DNA of 64,000 nucleotides from Streptomyces sp. ALI-76-A. GTDB lineage: Bacteria > Actinomycetota > Actinomycetes > Streptomycetales > Streptomycetaceae. This document shows positions 16,835 to 25,307 of the stretch, piece by piece; within the stretch, counting starts at the first letter, position 1; every line of letters starts with the position of its first letter. The notes below the pieces were generated by a model. That model was not told the origin of the DNA. It did no database searches and worked only from the letters and a program-made list of their open reading frames with translations. The stretch lies in assembly GCF_030287445.1 (NCBI RefSeq), contig NZ_JASVWB010000004.1, positions 1,302,001-1,366,000 of the forward strand. The letters run 5' to 3'. The position numbers were made by a program, and so were the translations under genes.

Positions 16835-17401
16835 TTGCTGCACAGAACCGAACCGAACCCGCGAGCGGAGGACCTGCTGACCCGTGTGGCCGGTGGTGAC
16901 AAGGACGCGTTCGCCGGAGTCTATGACGCCTTCTCTGCCACGGTCATGGGACTGGCCCGCCGGATTTTGCGGGATGCCGCTCAGGCAGAGGAGGTGACCC
17001 AGGACGTCATGGTCGAGGTCTGGCGCACCGCGGACCGCTACAACCCCGAGCGCGGGACGGCCAAAGCGTGGGTACTCACCCTCGCACATCGCCGCGCGGT
17101 CGACCGGGTACGTGCCGCCCATGCCAGCTCGGAACGCGAGCAGCGCGCCGGCCAGCTCCTTTCCGAACGAGCCTTCGACCAGGTCGCGGAAACCGTCCAG
17201 GAGCATGACGAGCAGCGGCGTATCTACCGCTGCCTGGCCGCGCTGACCCGCCTGCAGCGGGTCCCTTTGGTGCTCGCCTTCTACCAGGGCCTGACCTACC
17301 TCGAAGTGGCCGAGGCGCTGTCCACCCCCGAGGGCACGGTGAAGTCCCGCATGCGCGCGGGCCTGCGGCAGCTGCGCGCCTGCCTGGAGGCCGGCACATG
17401 A
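16835..17401 (+). CDS. ECF RNA polymerase sigma factor, SigK-like
   Basis: 188 residues from TTG 16835, preceded by AAGGAGA at 8 bases. Region 2 (D-A-F-A-G-V-Y-D-A-F, then A-E-E-V-T-Q-D-V-M-V-E-V-W-R-T) binds core polymerase and the -10 element; region 4 (L-T-R-L-Q-R-V-P-L-V-L-A-F-Y-Q-G-L-T-Y-L-E-V-A-E-A-L) is the -35-binding helix-turn-helix. The Y-N-P-E-R-G-T-A-K-A-W-V motif is typical of SigK-group ECF factors. Its stop overlaps the start of the RskA-type gene (ATGA), so both are made together and the anti-sigma factor should hold it at the membrane. Confidence 0.9.
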   Translation: MLHRTEPNPRAEDLLTRVAGGDKDAFAGVYDAFSATVMGLARRILRDAAQAEEVTQDVMVEVWRTADRYNPERGTAKAWVLTLAHRRAVDRVRAAHASSEREQRAGQLLSERAFDQVAETVQEHDEQRRIYRCLAALTRLQRVPLVLAFYQGLTYLEVAEALSTPEGTVKSRMRAGLRQLRACLEAGT

Positions 17402-18135
17402 CGCCCGAGGAAGATCCGCACCTCGCCGCCGGCGCCTACGTCCTGCACGCCCTGCCCCCGGCTGAGGAAGCCGCGTTCGAAAACCATCTCGCCGGCTGCG
17501 AGGACTGCCGAGCGGACGTTGCCGCCTTCATGGAGATCACCGCCAGCCTCGCCAGTGCAGAGAATGCCGCTGTACGGCCGCAACTGCGCGCCCGCGCCCT
17601 TGACGCCATCAGCCGGATCCCTCAGGACCAACCTCGTCATCCGTACCCGGTGGCCAGGTACCGTGCTGTGCGCTTCGCACTGGCTGTAAGCATCGCCGCA
17701 ACTGCCCTTCTCGGCGGCGTCGCCGCATGGCAGTACTCCCAAGCCGACGAGGCCCGCGTCCAGTCCGCCCGAGCACACACCGCCAACCGTGCACTCACCG
17801 ACGTCGTGACCGCGCCCGACGCCACCCTGCACACCGGTACGCTGACCGGCGGAGGCACGGCAGCTGTCGTCGTATCCCGATCCAAGGCCCGGGCGGTCTT
17901 CGCCGCTGACGACCTTCCAGTGCTGGCTGAAGACAAGGTCTACGAACTCTGGTATGCCGCCGAAGCGGGCGACCTGCGTCCCGCCGGCCTTCTTCCGGGC
18001 ACCGCGGAGCGGCCTTCTCGTGTTCTGGAGGGCCCTCTGGCCGGTGCTGTGGCTGTCGGCATCACAATCGAACCCGCCGGCGGCTCCCGGCAGCCCACCA
18101 CCGACCCCCTCGCCCTCATCGCTATCACCGCCTGA
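17398..18135 (+). CDS. RskA-type membrane anti-sigma factor
   Basis: 245 residues, overlapping the sigma gene by 4 bases. The N-terminal ~80 residues form a zinc-containing anti-sigma domain-like unit (H-L-A-A-G-A-Y-V-L-H-A-L-P and H-L-A-G-C-E-D-C), followed by one membrane segment (A-L-A-V-S-I-A-A-T-A-L-L-G-G-V-A-A-W) and an extracytoplasmic RskA domain (V-Y-E-L-W-Y, P-A-G-L-L-P-G, G-I-T-I-E-P-A-G-G-S-x-Q-P-T). In mycobacteria the partner SigK is freed by regulated proteolysis of RskA; the same logic is expected here. Confidence 0.9.
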   Translation: MTPEEDPHLAAGAYVLHALPPAEEAAFENHLAGCEDCRADVAAFMEITASLASAENAAVRPQLRARALDAISRIPQDQPRHPYPVARYRAVRFALAVSIAATALLGGVAAWQYSQADEARVQSARAHTANRALTDVVTAPDATLHTGTLTGGGTAAVVVSRSKARAVFAADDLPVLAEDKVYELWYAAEAGDLRPAGLLPGTAERPSRVLEGPLAGAVAVGITIEPAGGSRQPTTDPLALIAITA

Positions 18136-18296
18136 AGGACGGAGCCCTCGCTGCCTGGCCGGCCCGGCCGGGCCCACGTTCTGGCGATTCGGCCCGACCA
18201 CCGCGAGTCGCTGCTGGGGGCGATCGGTACGCCCGGCGGGACGCCGCCCTCGCGCTGCGGCCCGCAAACGGTGACAAGCTGAGCAACAGGAGCAGG

Positions 18297-18596
18297 ATGG
18301 ACAGGCGCCTCATCCGGTCTGCCGCCGCGCAGTGGGACCTCGAACTGGACGATCTCTTCCTGACCATCGGGCACCGCTTCGGTCGGGTCGAGCTCCGCCG
18401 ACGTATGCGTGACTACGTACGCGGGCTACTCGCTCCAGTCGCTCGCAAGAACAGCTGGCAGCTGGCCGAACAGGCCGGCCACCCCACGCCCGACGGCCTG
18501 CAGCACCTCCTCGCCGGATCGAAGTGGGAGCCCGATGACATCCGCGCCGCGCTTTCCACCAGCCGACAGCACGCCAGCCGACAGCACGTCAGCTGA
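18297..18596 (+). pseudogene. IS701-family transposase, N-terminal remnant
   Basis: About 85 codons match the start of Streptomyces IS701 transposases: L-A-P-V-A-R-K-N-S-W-Q-L-A-E-Q-A-G-H followed by T-P-D-G-L-Q-H-L-L-A-G. The remainder is absent; the frame runs off into unrelated S-R-Q-H-A-S-R-Q-H repeats and stops at 18596, just before the next gene. Confidence 0.7.
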
Positions 18597-18623
18597 CGCA
18601 GGCTGCGACGGAAGGAATCACGC

Positions 18624-18959
18624 ATGCGCTCTGTCCGCACTTTCCTCGCCGCGGCTGCGGCCACGGCTGCCCTCGCCATCGCAGCCCCTGGCGCCTACGC
18701 CTCCAGCGCCGGTGACGGGGACAAGGACGACCACTCCTACAGCAGCGACCACGAGTACAACAAGGATGAGTACAAGAAGGGCGAGTACAAGGACGCCGGT
18801 GGTGAGCACGACAAGCCGAAAGGCGGCATGCACACCGGTGGCAGCGGTCTTGCCACTTCCGGCTCGACGGCTGTCGGCGGACTCGCGCTCCTGGGCGGCC
18901 TGGGAGCAGGCGCGTACGTGCTGCGCCGACGCATCGCCCGTGGCGCTGACCGACTCTGA
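18624..18959 (+). CDS. Small secreted Asp/Lys/Tyr-rich membrane-anchored protein
   Basis: 111 residues behind GGAAGG. A signal peptide (F-L-A-A-A-A-A-T-A-A-L-A-I-A-A-P-G-A-Y-A) is followed by ~45 residues of alternating charge rich in Asp, Lys, Tyr and Ser (H-E-Y-N-K-D-E-Y-K-K-G-E-Y-K-D) and then a C-terminal hydrophobic helix capped by R-R-R. The sequence G-L-A-T-S-G before the helix only loosely resembles an LAxTG sortase signal, so a membrane anchor is the safer reading. No named family recognised. It sits between two SigK/RskA modules and could be one of their targets (inference). Confidence 0.7.
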   Translation: MRSVRTFLAAAAATAALAIAAPGAYASSAGDGDKDDHSYSSDHEYNKDEYKKGEYKDAGGEHDKPKGGMHTGGSGLATSGSTAVGGLALLGGLGAGAYVLRRRIARGADRL

Positions 18960-19341
18960 TGGCTGACGCGCGTACCGCGGCGGCAGGAAGCGTTCCGCTC
19001 CGCAGCCACAGTCGCACCCTGGCACCGCGCCTGACCTACGTGTGTCCGCGTTTCGCTGACTGGGCTGCGCTGCGGCATGACGATCCGTTCAGTGGTTCAC
19101 TCGGGGAGATCCCGGCGGCCCGGCATGCCGCAACGCCTTCTGCTGGCCCTCTTCACGCCGTTCGTCCTGATCGCGGATGCGGCCGGCTTGGCCGGCCCAG
19201 ACAGCCAGTCCTCCCTGCCTGCCACGGCACTAGATCCCGTGCTGACGGCGCGGCCGCATCTTCAGGACGATTCCTTTCCCGGTTCCTCGGCATGATCGCT
19301 CCCGAGTCCGCGCCGGGCCGGCGCACCGCAATCGCGCGCCT
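18960..19341. other. Intergenic, convergent genes
   Basis: No gene supported between the small membrane protein and the minus-strand RskA-type gene. Confidence 0.4.
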
Positions 19342-20094
19342 TCAGGCAGGAAATGGCATGAGTACGAGCGGTGAGGATGTCGGCTGGGGAGAGCCGCCGG
19401 TGGGCTCGAGAGTGAGGCCCATACCGGATGCGCTGCCGATTCCTCCGCGCATCAGGACGGCGGTGGCCGCACGCGTGGGGTTCACGAATCCGGCCGGTCG
19501 CATGGCGCCGCCGTCGTCGAACCAGAGCTCGTACACCTTGCCTGCCGGGGGCTCGGCCAGTCCTGCGGTGACGAAGGCGGCCTGGTTGAGGCTTCTGGAC
19601 ACGATGACGGTTGCGGTGGCCCCGTCCGCGAAGCGGGTGGTGCGGGTCTTGGCATCGGGGGCGGCCAGGACGGTGGCGAGGGAGCCGGCACGCTGCTCGG
19701 TGCGGCGGGCCTGTTCGGTGGCGTCCTGGGCGCGTTCGTGCTGCCAGATGGTGGTACCACCGCCCAGGGCGGTCGCAGCGGCCAGGCAGGCAGCCAGCGC
19801 CCATCGCGGCACGCGGCGGGCGCGCGAGCGGGAGCTGGGGGAGGAGACGGGGGCAAGTCGCGGTCCTACCTGCCGGACAGTGCTGATGCGCCGCATCACG
19901 TGCTCTTTGAGTTCGGGGCGAGCTGTGACCGCTGCGGCTAGGCCCAGACGGGCCGCGGTTTCCTTCAGCTCCTGCACCTCCTGGGCGCAGGCCTCACAGG
20001 TCGCAAGGTGGCGTTCGAAGGAACTGGCCTCCGCTGCGGTCAGTGCGTGGAGTGCGTAGGCCCCGGTGAGGGTGTGCAGGTCGATGGTCTTCAT
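19342..20094 (-). CDS. RskA-type membrane anti-sigma factor, second copy
   Basis: 250 residues with the same architecture as the copy at 17398: cytoplasmic zinc anti-sigma-like domain (L-T-G-A-Y-A-L-H-A-L, H-L-A-T-C-E-A-C), one membrane helix (A-L-A-A-C-L-A-A-A-T-A-L-G-G-G-T), and an external RskA domain (V-Y-E-L-W-F-D-D-G, P-A-G-F-V-N). The two differ in most positions, so they are old paralogues rather than a recent duplication. ATG 20094 overlaps the sigma stop by ATGA. Confidence 0.9.
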   Translation of the reverse strand: MKTIDLHTLTGAYALHALTAAEASSFERHLATCEACAQEVQELKETAARLGLAAAVTARPELKEHVMRRISTVRQVGPRLAPVSSPSSRSRARRVPRWALAACLAAATALGGGTTIWQHERAQDATEQARRTEQRAGSLATVLAAPDAKTRTTRFADGATATVIVSRSLNQAAFVTAGLAEPPAGKVYELWFDDGGAMRPAGFVNPTRAATAVLMRGGIGSASGMGLTLEPTGGSPQPTSSPLVLMPFPA

Positions 20095-20678
20095 ACGCTC
20101 ACTCCTAGGCAGTCCCGGAGCCTGATCAGGCCGTCGCGGAGTCTGGTCTTGACGGTGCCCAGCGGAAGGGCCAGAAGCTCGGCAACCTCGCGGTAGGTCA
20201 GTCCTCGGTAGTACGCCAGGGTGACCGACTGGCGCTGGAGTTCAGTGAGCGTGCGCAGGCAGCGCTTGACCTGTTCACGTTCGAAGCGTGCCTCGACCTG
20301 TTCGGTAACCTCGTCGTACTCGGGAGTCTGGTCCAGCAGCGCGGCCTTGTGCTCCCGCGCGCTCGAGGCTTCGACCGAGCGCACCCGGTCCACAGCCCGT
20401 CGATGGGCGAGTGTAAGGATCCAGTTGATGGCCGTACCGCGTTCGGGCCGGTATCGGGCAGCGGTCCGCCACACCTCCACCAACACGTCCTGCGCGACTT
20501 CTTCAGACTGCGCCTGGTTGCGCAGCACACGACGGGCAACCCCCAGGACCGGCGAGACGGTTGCGTCATAGATGACAGCGAAGGCCTCTTGGTCCCCGCC
20601 CGCGACCTCACCCAGGAGCTTTTCCAGGTCCGGCCGGGCCGATGGATGCCGCCCGATGTGCACCGGCTCTTTCACCAC
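20091..20678 (-). CDS. ECF sigma factor, SigK-like, second copy
   Basis: 195 residues from GTG 20678 behind CTGGAG. Regions 2 and 4 are complete (E-E-V-A-Q-D-V-L-V-E-V-W-R-T and L-A-Y-Y-R-G-L-T-Y-R-E-V-A-E-L-L), with the Y-R-P-E-R-G-T-A-I-N-W-I motif of the SigK group. The gene is downstream on the same strand of a fasciclin lipoprotein and a molybdopterin oxidoreductase. In Mycobacterium tuberculosis, SigK with RskA controls fasciclin proteins MPT70/MPT83, so a matching regulon is plausible. Confidence 0.9.
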   Translation of the reverse strand: MVKEPVHIGRHPSARPDLEKLLGEVAGGDQEAFAVIYDATVSPVLGVARRVLRNQAQSEEVAQDVLVEVWRTAARYRPERGTAINWILTLAHRRAVDRVRSVEASSAREHKAALLDQTPEYDEVTEQVEARFEREQVKRCLRTLTELQRQSVTLAYYRGLTYREVAELLALPLGTVKTRLRDGLIRLRDCLGVSV

Positions 20679-20945
20679 GCCACGCTCCAGGGTCAGAAGA
20701 ACTCGCCTTGTACCAATAGTCCGAAGCTACCGGTCGTCCGGCTTGCCGCCCTCGATGGTTTGCTGGCATGGCCGGACATTGTCAGATCGTCACGCAGTCG
20801 GTTCGCCGCGCGATCCGCCCGTGGCGGACTTGGCGGGGTGTCCTGCGCCCGCCACCCTGCCGTGGAAGCTGTCGGTCCGCGACTCCGGCCGGCAACGGGC
20901 ACCTTCACCGTCCGGGGGCCGGGTGAAGACAGGCGGCCCCTCTGC

Positions 20946-20974
20946 CCGGCTACGCTTGCGGAGAGCGTAGCCGG
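20946..20974 (-). terminator. Terminator of the fasciclin gene
   Basis: CCGGCTACGCT (20946-20956) and AGCGTAGCCGG (20964-20974) form a perfect 11-bp stem with a 7-base loop, 15 bases past the minus-strand stop. Confidence 0.8.
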
Positions 20975-20988
20975 ACCGCTGTGAGCGT

Positions 20989-21636
20989 TCAGCTCTTGGG
21001 CATCAGCACGGTGTCGATGATGTAGACGTTGGCGTTGGCGGTCTTGACGTTGCCGCAGACGACCTTGGCGGAGTCGTTGACGGTGTAGGACTCACCCGAG
21101 CCCGCGGTCGTCAGTTTGGACTTCTCCAGCGTGGGGTAGGAGCCGCTCTCCAGGTCCTTGGGCGTGAGCTTCTGGCCCACCACGTGGTAGGTGAGGATCT
21201 TCGTCAGCTGGGCCTTGTCGCCCAGGACCTTGTCCAGGGTGGCCTTGGGGATCTTCGCGAAGGCGTCGTTGGTCGGCGCGAACACGGTGATGTTCTCGGC
21301 GTTGTTGAGGGTGTCGACCAGACCGGCCTTCTTGACGGCCGTCACCAAAGTGGACAGGGCCGGGTTGTTGGAGGCGGCGGTGGCGACCGGGTCCTTGGCC
21401 ATGCCGTTGAAGGAGCCGGCGCCGTCCTTGGGCACAGTGGAGCAGGCCGGGCCGAACGGCTCGTTCATGGCGGGCAGGTCACCGGAGCTGTCGGTGGCCT
21501 TGTCACTCGCAGAGGAAGAGGCCTTGCTGGAGCTGGAGGAGGTGTCCTTGCTGTCGTCGGAACAGGCGGTCAGGGCGATGGGCAGGACGGCGGCGGCGGC
21601 CACGGCGACGGCGGCACGGCGAATACGGGTGTTCAT
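20989..21636 (-). CDS. Fasciclin-domain lipoprotein
   Basis: 215 residues from ATG 21636, 6 bases after GAGGAG. The lipobox L-T-A-C (Cys 25) is followed by a ~25-residue Ser/Lys/Asp-rich spacer and a single fasciclin (FAS1) domain: L-V-D-T-L-N-N-A-E-N-I-T-V-F-A-P-T-N-D-A-F and Y-H-V-V-G-Q-K-L are the H1 and YH motifs, ending I-I-D-T-V-L-M-P. FAS1 lipoproteins mediate adhesion or envelope stability; the mycobacterial homologues MPT70/83 are SigK-dependent. It lies between the oxidoreductase and the sigma gene on the same strand. Confidence 0.92.
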   Translation of the reverse strand: MNTRIRRAAVAVAAAAVLPIALTACSDDSKDTSSSSSKASSSASDKATDSSGDLPAMNEPFGPACSTVPKDGAGSFNGMAKDPVATAASNNPALSTLVTAVKKAGLVDTLNNAENITVFAPTNDAFAKIPKATLDKVLGDKAQLTKILTYHVVGQKLTPKDLESGSYPTLEKSKLTTAGSGESYTVNDSAKVVCGNVKTANANVYIIDTVLMPKS

Positions 21637-21706
21637 AACAATTCTCCTCGTGGGGGTGCTTTACCGGATCAAGGGCGGGGATGGGTCCTGGAGGAATCAG
21701 GCGTGG

Positions 21707-23365
21707 TCAGTCGACGGTGACCACCACCGAGTGCCATCCACTGGCTCCGTCGGGGATGGTGCGGGTTCGCCGCTCGGTCTGAATCCGGCCGGTGCGGTCG
21801 GTGGCCCGCACGGTCAGGGTGTGGGTGCCGCGGGTGGCCTTCCAGGTCAAAGACCACTGGCGCCAGGTGTCGCGGGTGTCCTCGGTGGCCAGGTCGGCGC
21901 GCTGCCAGGGGCCGTCGTCGATGCGGACCTCGACGTTGTCGATGCCGCGGTGCTGGGCCCAGGCGACCCCGGCGACCATGACGATTCCGGCCGTGGGGCG
22001 GGCGAACGGTTTGGGGGTGTCGATCCGCGTCTGCGTCTTGATGGGCGCCCTGCGGGCCCACTTGCGCTTCACCCAGTAGGAGTCGTAGGCATCGAACGTG
22101 GTGAGTTCGATATCCTCGATCCACTTGCAGGCCGAGACGTAGCCGTACAGACCCGGCACCAGCATGCGGACCGGGAAGCCGTGTTCGAAGGGCAGCGGCT
22201 CGCTGTTCATACCGACCGCGAGCAGCGCGTCACGTCCGTCCATGACGTCCTCCACCGGGCTGCCGATCGTCATACCGTCGACCGAACGGGCCACCAGCTG
22301 ATCGGCCCGCCCGCCCTTGGAAGGAGGCTTCACCCCGCACTCGGCGAGGAGGTCCGCCAGGCGTACGCCGATCCAGCGGGCGTTGCCCACGTACGGACCG
22401 CCGACCTCGTTCGACACGCACGTCAGCGTGATGTGCCGCTCGACGAGTTCACGGCGCAGCAGGTCGTCGAAGGTGAGAGTCATGGGGCGGGTCACGCCCT
22501 TGCCGTGGATCCTCAGCCGCCAGGTGGTGGCGTCCACCTTCGGTACGACCAGCGCGGTGTCCACCCGGTAGAAGTCCTTGTTCGGCGTCACGAACAGGCT
22601 GACGCCGGGGATGCGCAGCTGAGCCCCTTTCGGCACCGCGTCGGCGGCGGATGCCGGAGCCGGAAGAAGCAGGTTGCTGCGTGAGGCCACGGCACTCTGG
22701 CCGCGGGAGTTGTTGAGGGTCCGTCCGACGGCGCCCGCGGCAGTGGAGGCCGCCGCGGCGGCGGTGACCGCGATGATGAACCCGCGCCGGTCCCAGCCTG
22801 CTTCCCTCGTCACGGCGGCCGAGCCGGCTGGCCCGGCGGCCGTGGGGGTGTCCCCGCGCGACTGGTTGACCGGCGCGGGCGTGTGTGTGGCCTTGCCGGG
22901 GCCAAGCCTGCCCATCAGCAGATACAGCACGCCGGCCCCGGCGACCGCGCCGACTGCGGAGGGAAGGGCGTCCGTCCAGCTCGTCGAGTCAGGACGGCTT
23001 GTGGCAGCCCACGCGCCTACCACTCCGAACAGCAGCACGCCCGCCGCGCCGGCTCTGCGCCGGTGGGCGGCCAGCACTCCTAGAAGCAGGGCGAGAGCTG
23101 TCAGGGTCGCCAGGATGCCGAGCTGCAGAACGAGTTTGTCGTTGGTGCCGAAGTGGCGGATCGCGTAGTCCTTGACCGCTGCCGGTGTGCGGTCGATGGC
23201 AGCGGACCCGACCGCGACCACGGGCCCTGCCTGCGGCCGCACTGCCGCGGACACCAGCTCCGCGACCGCCAGCGCCGTATAGCCCGCCACCAGCCCGCTG
23301 ACGGCCCCGAGCAGGCAACGACGCCAGGCGACCTGGGCCCTTGGTACTCTCTGATCTTCGCTCAC
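21707..23365 (-). CDS. Membrane molybdopterin oxidoreductase (sulfite-oxidase/YedY fold)
   Basis: 552 residues from GTG 23365. About four membrane helices occupy residues 15-160, then a W-D-R-R-G-F-I-I-A-V helix (~190-215) and an extracytoplasmic catalytic domain. The conserved molybdenum-ligating cysteine is Cys 316 in L-T-C-V-S-N-E-V-G-G, followed by W-x-G-V-x-L-A-D-L-L; R-M-L-V-P-G-L-Y-G-Y and K-W-I-E-D-I-E-L-T cap the domain, and a Mo-co dimerisation-like Ig domain ends the protein. The substrate is unknown. It lies 70 bases upstream of the fasciclin gene, forming a likely oxidoreductase-fasciclin operon next to sigK/rskA. Confidence 0.9.
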   Translation of the reverse strand: MSEDQRVPRAQVAWRRCLLGAVSGLVAGYTALAVAELVSAAVRPQAGPVVAVGSAAIDRTPAAVKDYAIRHFGTNDKLVLQLGILATLTALALLLGVLAAHRRRAGAAGVLLFGVVGAWAATSRPDSTSWTDALPSAVGAVAGAGVLYLLMGRLGPGKATHTPAPVNQSRGDTPTAAGPAGSAAVTREAGWDRRGFIIAVTAAAAASTAAGAVGRTLNNSRGQSAVASRSNLLLPAPASAADAVPKGAQLRIPGVSLFVTPNKDFYRVDTALVVPKVDATTWRLRIHGKGVTRPMTLTFDDLLRRELVERHITLTCVSNEVGGPYVGNARWIGVRLADLLAECGVKPPSKGGRADQLVARSVDGMTIGSPVEDVMDGRDALLAVGMNSEPLPFEHGFPVRMLVPGLYGYVSACKWIEDIELTTFDAYDSYWVKRKWARRAPIKTQTRIDTPKPFARPTAGIVMVAGVAWAQHRGIDNVEVRIDDGPWQRADLATEDTRDTWRQWSLTWKATRGTHTLTVRATDRTGRIQTERRTRTIPDGASGWHSVVVTVD

Positions 23366-23711
23366 ATGGGGAATCCGAGACAGACCGGCTCCCGGATTGG
23401 CCGCTCACTCCATGGAAAAAATATGGGTTTTGGACCAAACCTTTTGCTGCGCAGCTTCGTATCAACCAGGGCGCGTGGGAAGTCGGGTCTGTTGCGCGAG
23501 GACCCGCCGCGGTAGCTGCATTTTTCGCTTGCCTGCGGGCATGCTGACATGACGCTCGTCCAGCACAGCGTGGGCGTCGCTGTGACCGCCCCGGGGCGAC
23601 TCGTCTGGGAATCGGCCGACGCGTCCCGTGCGGTGTCTGGGTTGAGGTTCCCCCGAGATGCGGGGAAAGGTGACAGCAGGTCAGATGGGTCGTATGAGAG
23701 GAGCCCTGACG

Positions 23712-24020
23712 ATGCCTGCCCCGAGGAAGTACCCGTTGGAGTTGCGTGAGCGTGCGGTGCGGATGTACCGGACTGCCGAGCCGGAGCCCGTGATCCGCCG
23801 GATGGCCGAGGAACTCGGCGTGCATCACGAAGCCCTGCGGAACTGGATCCGGCAGGCCGAGGCCGACGCCGGCGAGCGGGACGACCTGCTCACGACCGAA
23901 GAGAAGAACGAGCTCGCCCAGCCGCGGCGCGAGGTGCGGGACCTGCGCCGGGCGAACGAGGTCCTGCGGACGGCCTCGGCTTTTTTCGCCGCGCAGCTCG
24001 ACCCGACCCGGCCCAGGTGA
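23712..24020 (+). CDS. IS3-family transposase OrfA, copy 2
   Basis: 102 residues from ATG 23712 behind GAGAGGAG, closely similar to the OrfA of copy 1 over its length; differences cluster in the leucine-zipper part (E-E-K-N-E-L-A-Q-P-R-R-E-V-R-D-L-R-R-A-N). It binds the element ends and, after a -1 frameshift at 23981, is continued as OrfAB. Confidence 0.88.
   Translation: MPAPRKYPLELRERAVRMYRTAEPEPVIRRMAEELGVHHEALRNWIRQAEADAGERDDLLTTEEKNELAQPRREVRDLRRANEVLRTASAFFAAQLDPTRPR
23981..23987 (+). promoter_or_regulatory. Predicted -1 frameshift site of IS3 copy 2
   Basis: TTTTTTC in the same register as in copy 1, in codons GCT... TTT TTC of OrfA. Confidence 0.65.
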
Positions 24021-24898
24021 GAGCGCTCCTCGACGAGCACCCGCACCTAGGGGTCGAGCCCGTCCTGCGGGAACTGCACATCCCCTCCTCCACCTACTAC
24101 CGCTGGCGTCAGGCCGAGAAGGACCCCTGCGAACGGATCCTCAAGGACACCGAGCTGACCGGGCAGATCCGGCAGATCCACCAGGACTCCGGCGGGATCT
24201 ACGGATCGCCCAGGATCCATGCCGTCCTGAAGCGCGAGGGTGTCCAGCCGGTCTGGCCGGGATCAGCCCGTAGGAGCCAGAGCTTCACCCGCCGCGACCC
24301 GGACGCCGACCCTGCCCCTGACCTGGTGCAACGCGACTTCACGGCATCCGCGCCGAACCGGCTGTGGGTCACCGACCTGACCATGATCCCCACTCTGCAG
24401 GGGCCACTGTGGCTGTCGGCGATCCGCGATGCCTTCTCCCGCAGAGTCGTGGCCTGGGAGACCTCCGCCCGCGCGGACGCCGACCTGGTCCTCACCTCCC
24501 TCGAGTACGCGCTGGCCAGCCGCGAGGTCACCCCCGGCGAACTCGTCCACCATGCCGATCACGGAGCCCAATACACATCCATCAAGCTCACAACCCGCCT
24601 GGTCGGAGCAGGCGTTCAAGCGTCCATGGGCTCGGTCGGCGACTCCTTCGACAATGCCCTGGCGGAGAACCTGTGGATGCTGATCAAGACCGAGTGCATC
24701 CGCGGCCGCGTCTTCGCGACCAGGGCCGAGGCGAATCTCGTGCTCTTCGAGTACATCGACGGCTTCTATAACCCCCGCCGCATCCAAAAGCGCCTCGGCT
24801 ACCTCAGCCCCATCGAGTTCGAAGAGAAGCACTACGCCGACCAGGCAGCGGCCGAACCGGTGAACCTGAAACCACGTCAACCCGCCCTGACCTGCTAG
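24017..24898 (+). CDS. IS3-family transposase OrfB, copy 2, with internal deletion
   Basis: 293 codons in one open frame with all three acidic residues of the integrase core (W-V-T-D-L-T-M-I, H-H-A-D-H-G-A-Q-Y, F-D-N-A-L-A-E-N-L-W). Compared with copy 1 it is 13 codons shorter between R-E-G-V and F-T-R-R: a stretch equivalent to H-V-G-R-K-R-V-E-R-L-M-R-Q is missing and the following ~12 residues are read in another frame before the original frame returns. The lost part is a conserved helix before the core, so the enzyme is probably inactive despite an open frame. Confidence 0.8.
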   Translation: MRALLDEHPHLGVEPVLRELHIPSSTYYRWRQAEKDPCERILKDTELTGQIRQIHQDSGGIYGSPRIHAVLKREGVQPVWPGSARRSQSFTRRDPDADPAPDLVQRDFTASAPNRLWVTDLTMIPTLQGPLWLSAIRDAFSRRVVAWETSARADADLVLTSLEYALASREVTPGELVHHADHGAQYTSIKLTTRLVGAGVQASMGSVGDSFDNALAENLWMLIKTECIRGRVFATRAEANLVLFEYIDGFYNPRRIQKRLGYLSPIEFEEKHYADQAAAEPVNLKPRQPALTC

Positions 24899-24929
24899 TC
24901 AGCCGCTCCCGCGCAGCGGGGGAACCTCA

Positions 24930-25307
24930 AGCTTGTCCCGAGGCCATAACCGACCTCGGGGAACAGGCACATCGCCAGGAGGAAGTAGACACCGACCCGC
25001 GACGGCAGATCACGCAGTCGCCGCTGTACAGCTCTCGTCTCCGCAAGGACCGCGTCCACGAGCTCGAACGGCACGACCGTCGTCAGCTCTCCCAGATGTC
25101 CCGGCGCGAACCGGCCCCCGGCCACCGTAGCCGTACGGGTGATGGTCGTCAGTGCGAGCGGCAGGACACAATGCGAAGGCAACGGAGCTCCTCGCAAACA
25201 AGCTGTCTTGGTCGACTGCCTGTACCAACGAGCTCCGTTGTCTTTCGTCAGAAATCCTTCAACTGGCTTGTGTGACCTGCGAAAACGCTAACTACCCGGC
25301 CTTGGGA
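24930..25307 (-). mobile_element. IS4-family element remnant: leader and transposase N-terminus
   Basis: The minus strand from TTG 25182 matches the first ~77 residues of the transposase at 60910 (T-I-T-R-T-A-T-V-A-G-G-R-F-A-P-G-H, V-Y-F-L-L-A-M-C-L-F-P-E-V-G-Y). It is cut at 24930 by the end of IS3 copy 2. The leader contains the same CAACGGAGCTC/GAGCTCCGTTG inverted repeat as the copy at 60847, and the outer end lies near 25307 where the two copies diverge. Confidence 0.75.

Larger units (their letters stand above)
23643..24929 (+). mobile_element. IS3-family element, copy 2
   Basis: 1287 bp with the same TGAGGTTCCCCCG-type ends as copy 1. The flanks differ (GGT on the left, AGC on the right), so no target duplication is visible; the right end abuts an IS4 fragment, suggesting recombination after insertion. 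Confidence 0.88.

Noticed and set aside
21637..21706. CCATCC before the fasciclin gene as a SigK -35 box
   Set aside because: No matching -10 (CCGAAT-like) at the right distance; the hit is expected by chance in this GC content.
23366..23642. Plus-strand frame with K-K-Y-G-F-W-T-K-P-F-A-A-Q-L-R-I
   Set aside because: Protein-like for ~25 residues only, no start or RBS, not matched to any family I know.
23643..24929. Composite transposon formed by the two IS3 copies (9222-24929)
   Set aside because: Copies are in the same orientation and enclose the SigK/RskA region, but copy 2 has no matching flanks and copy 1 has its own target duplication, so they inserted independently.
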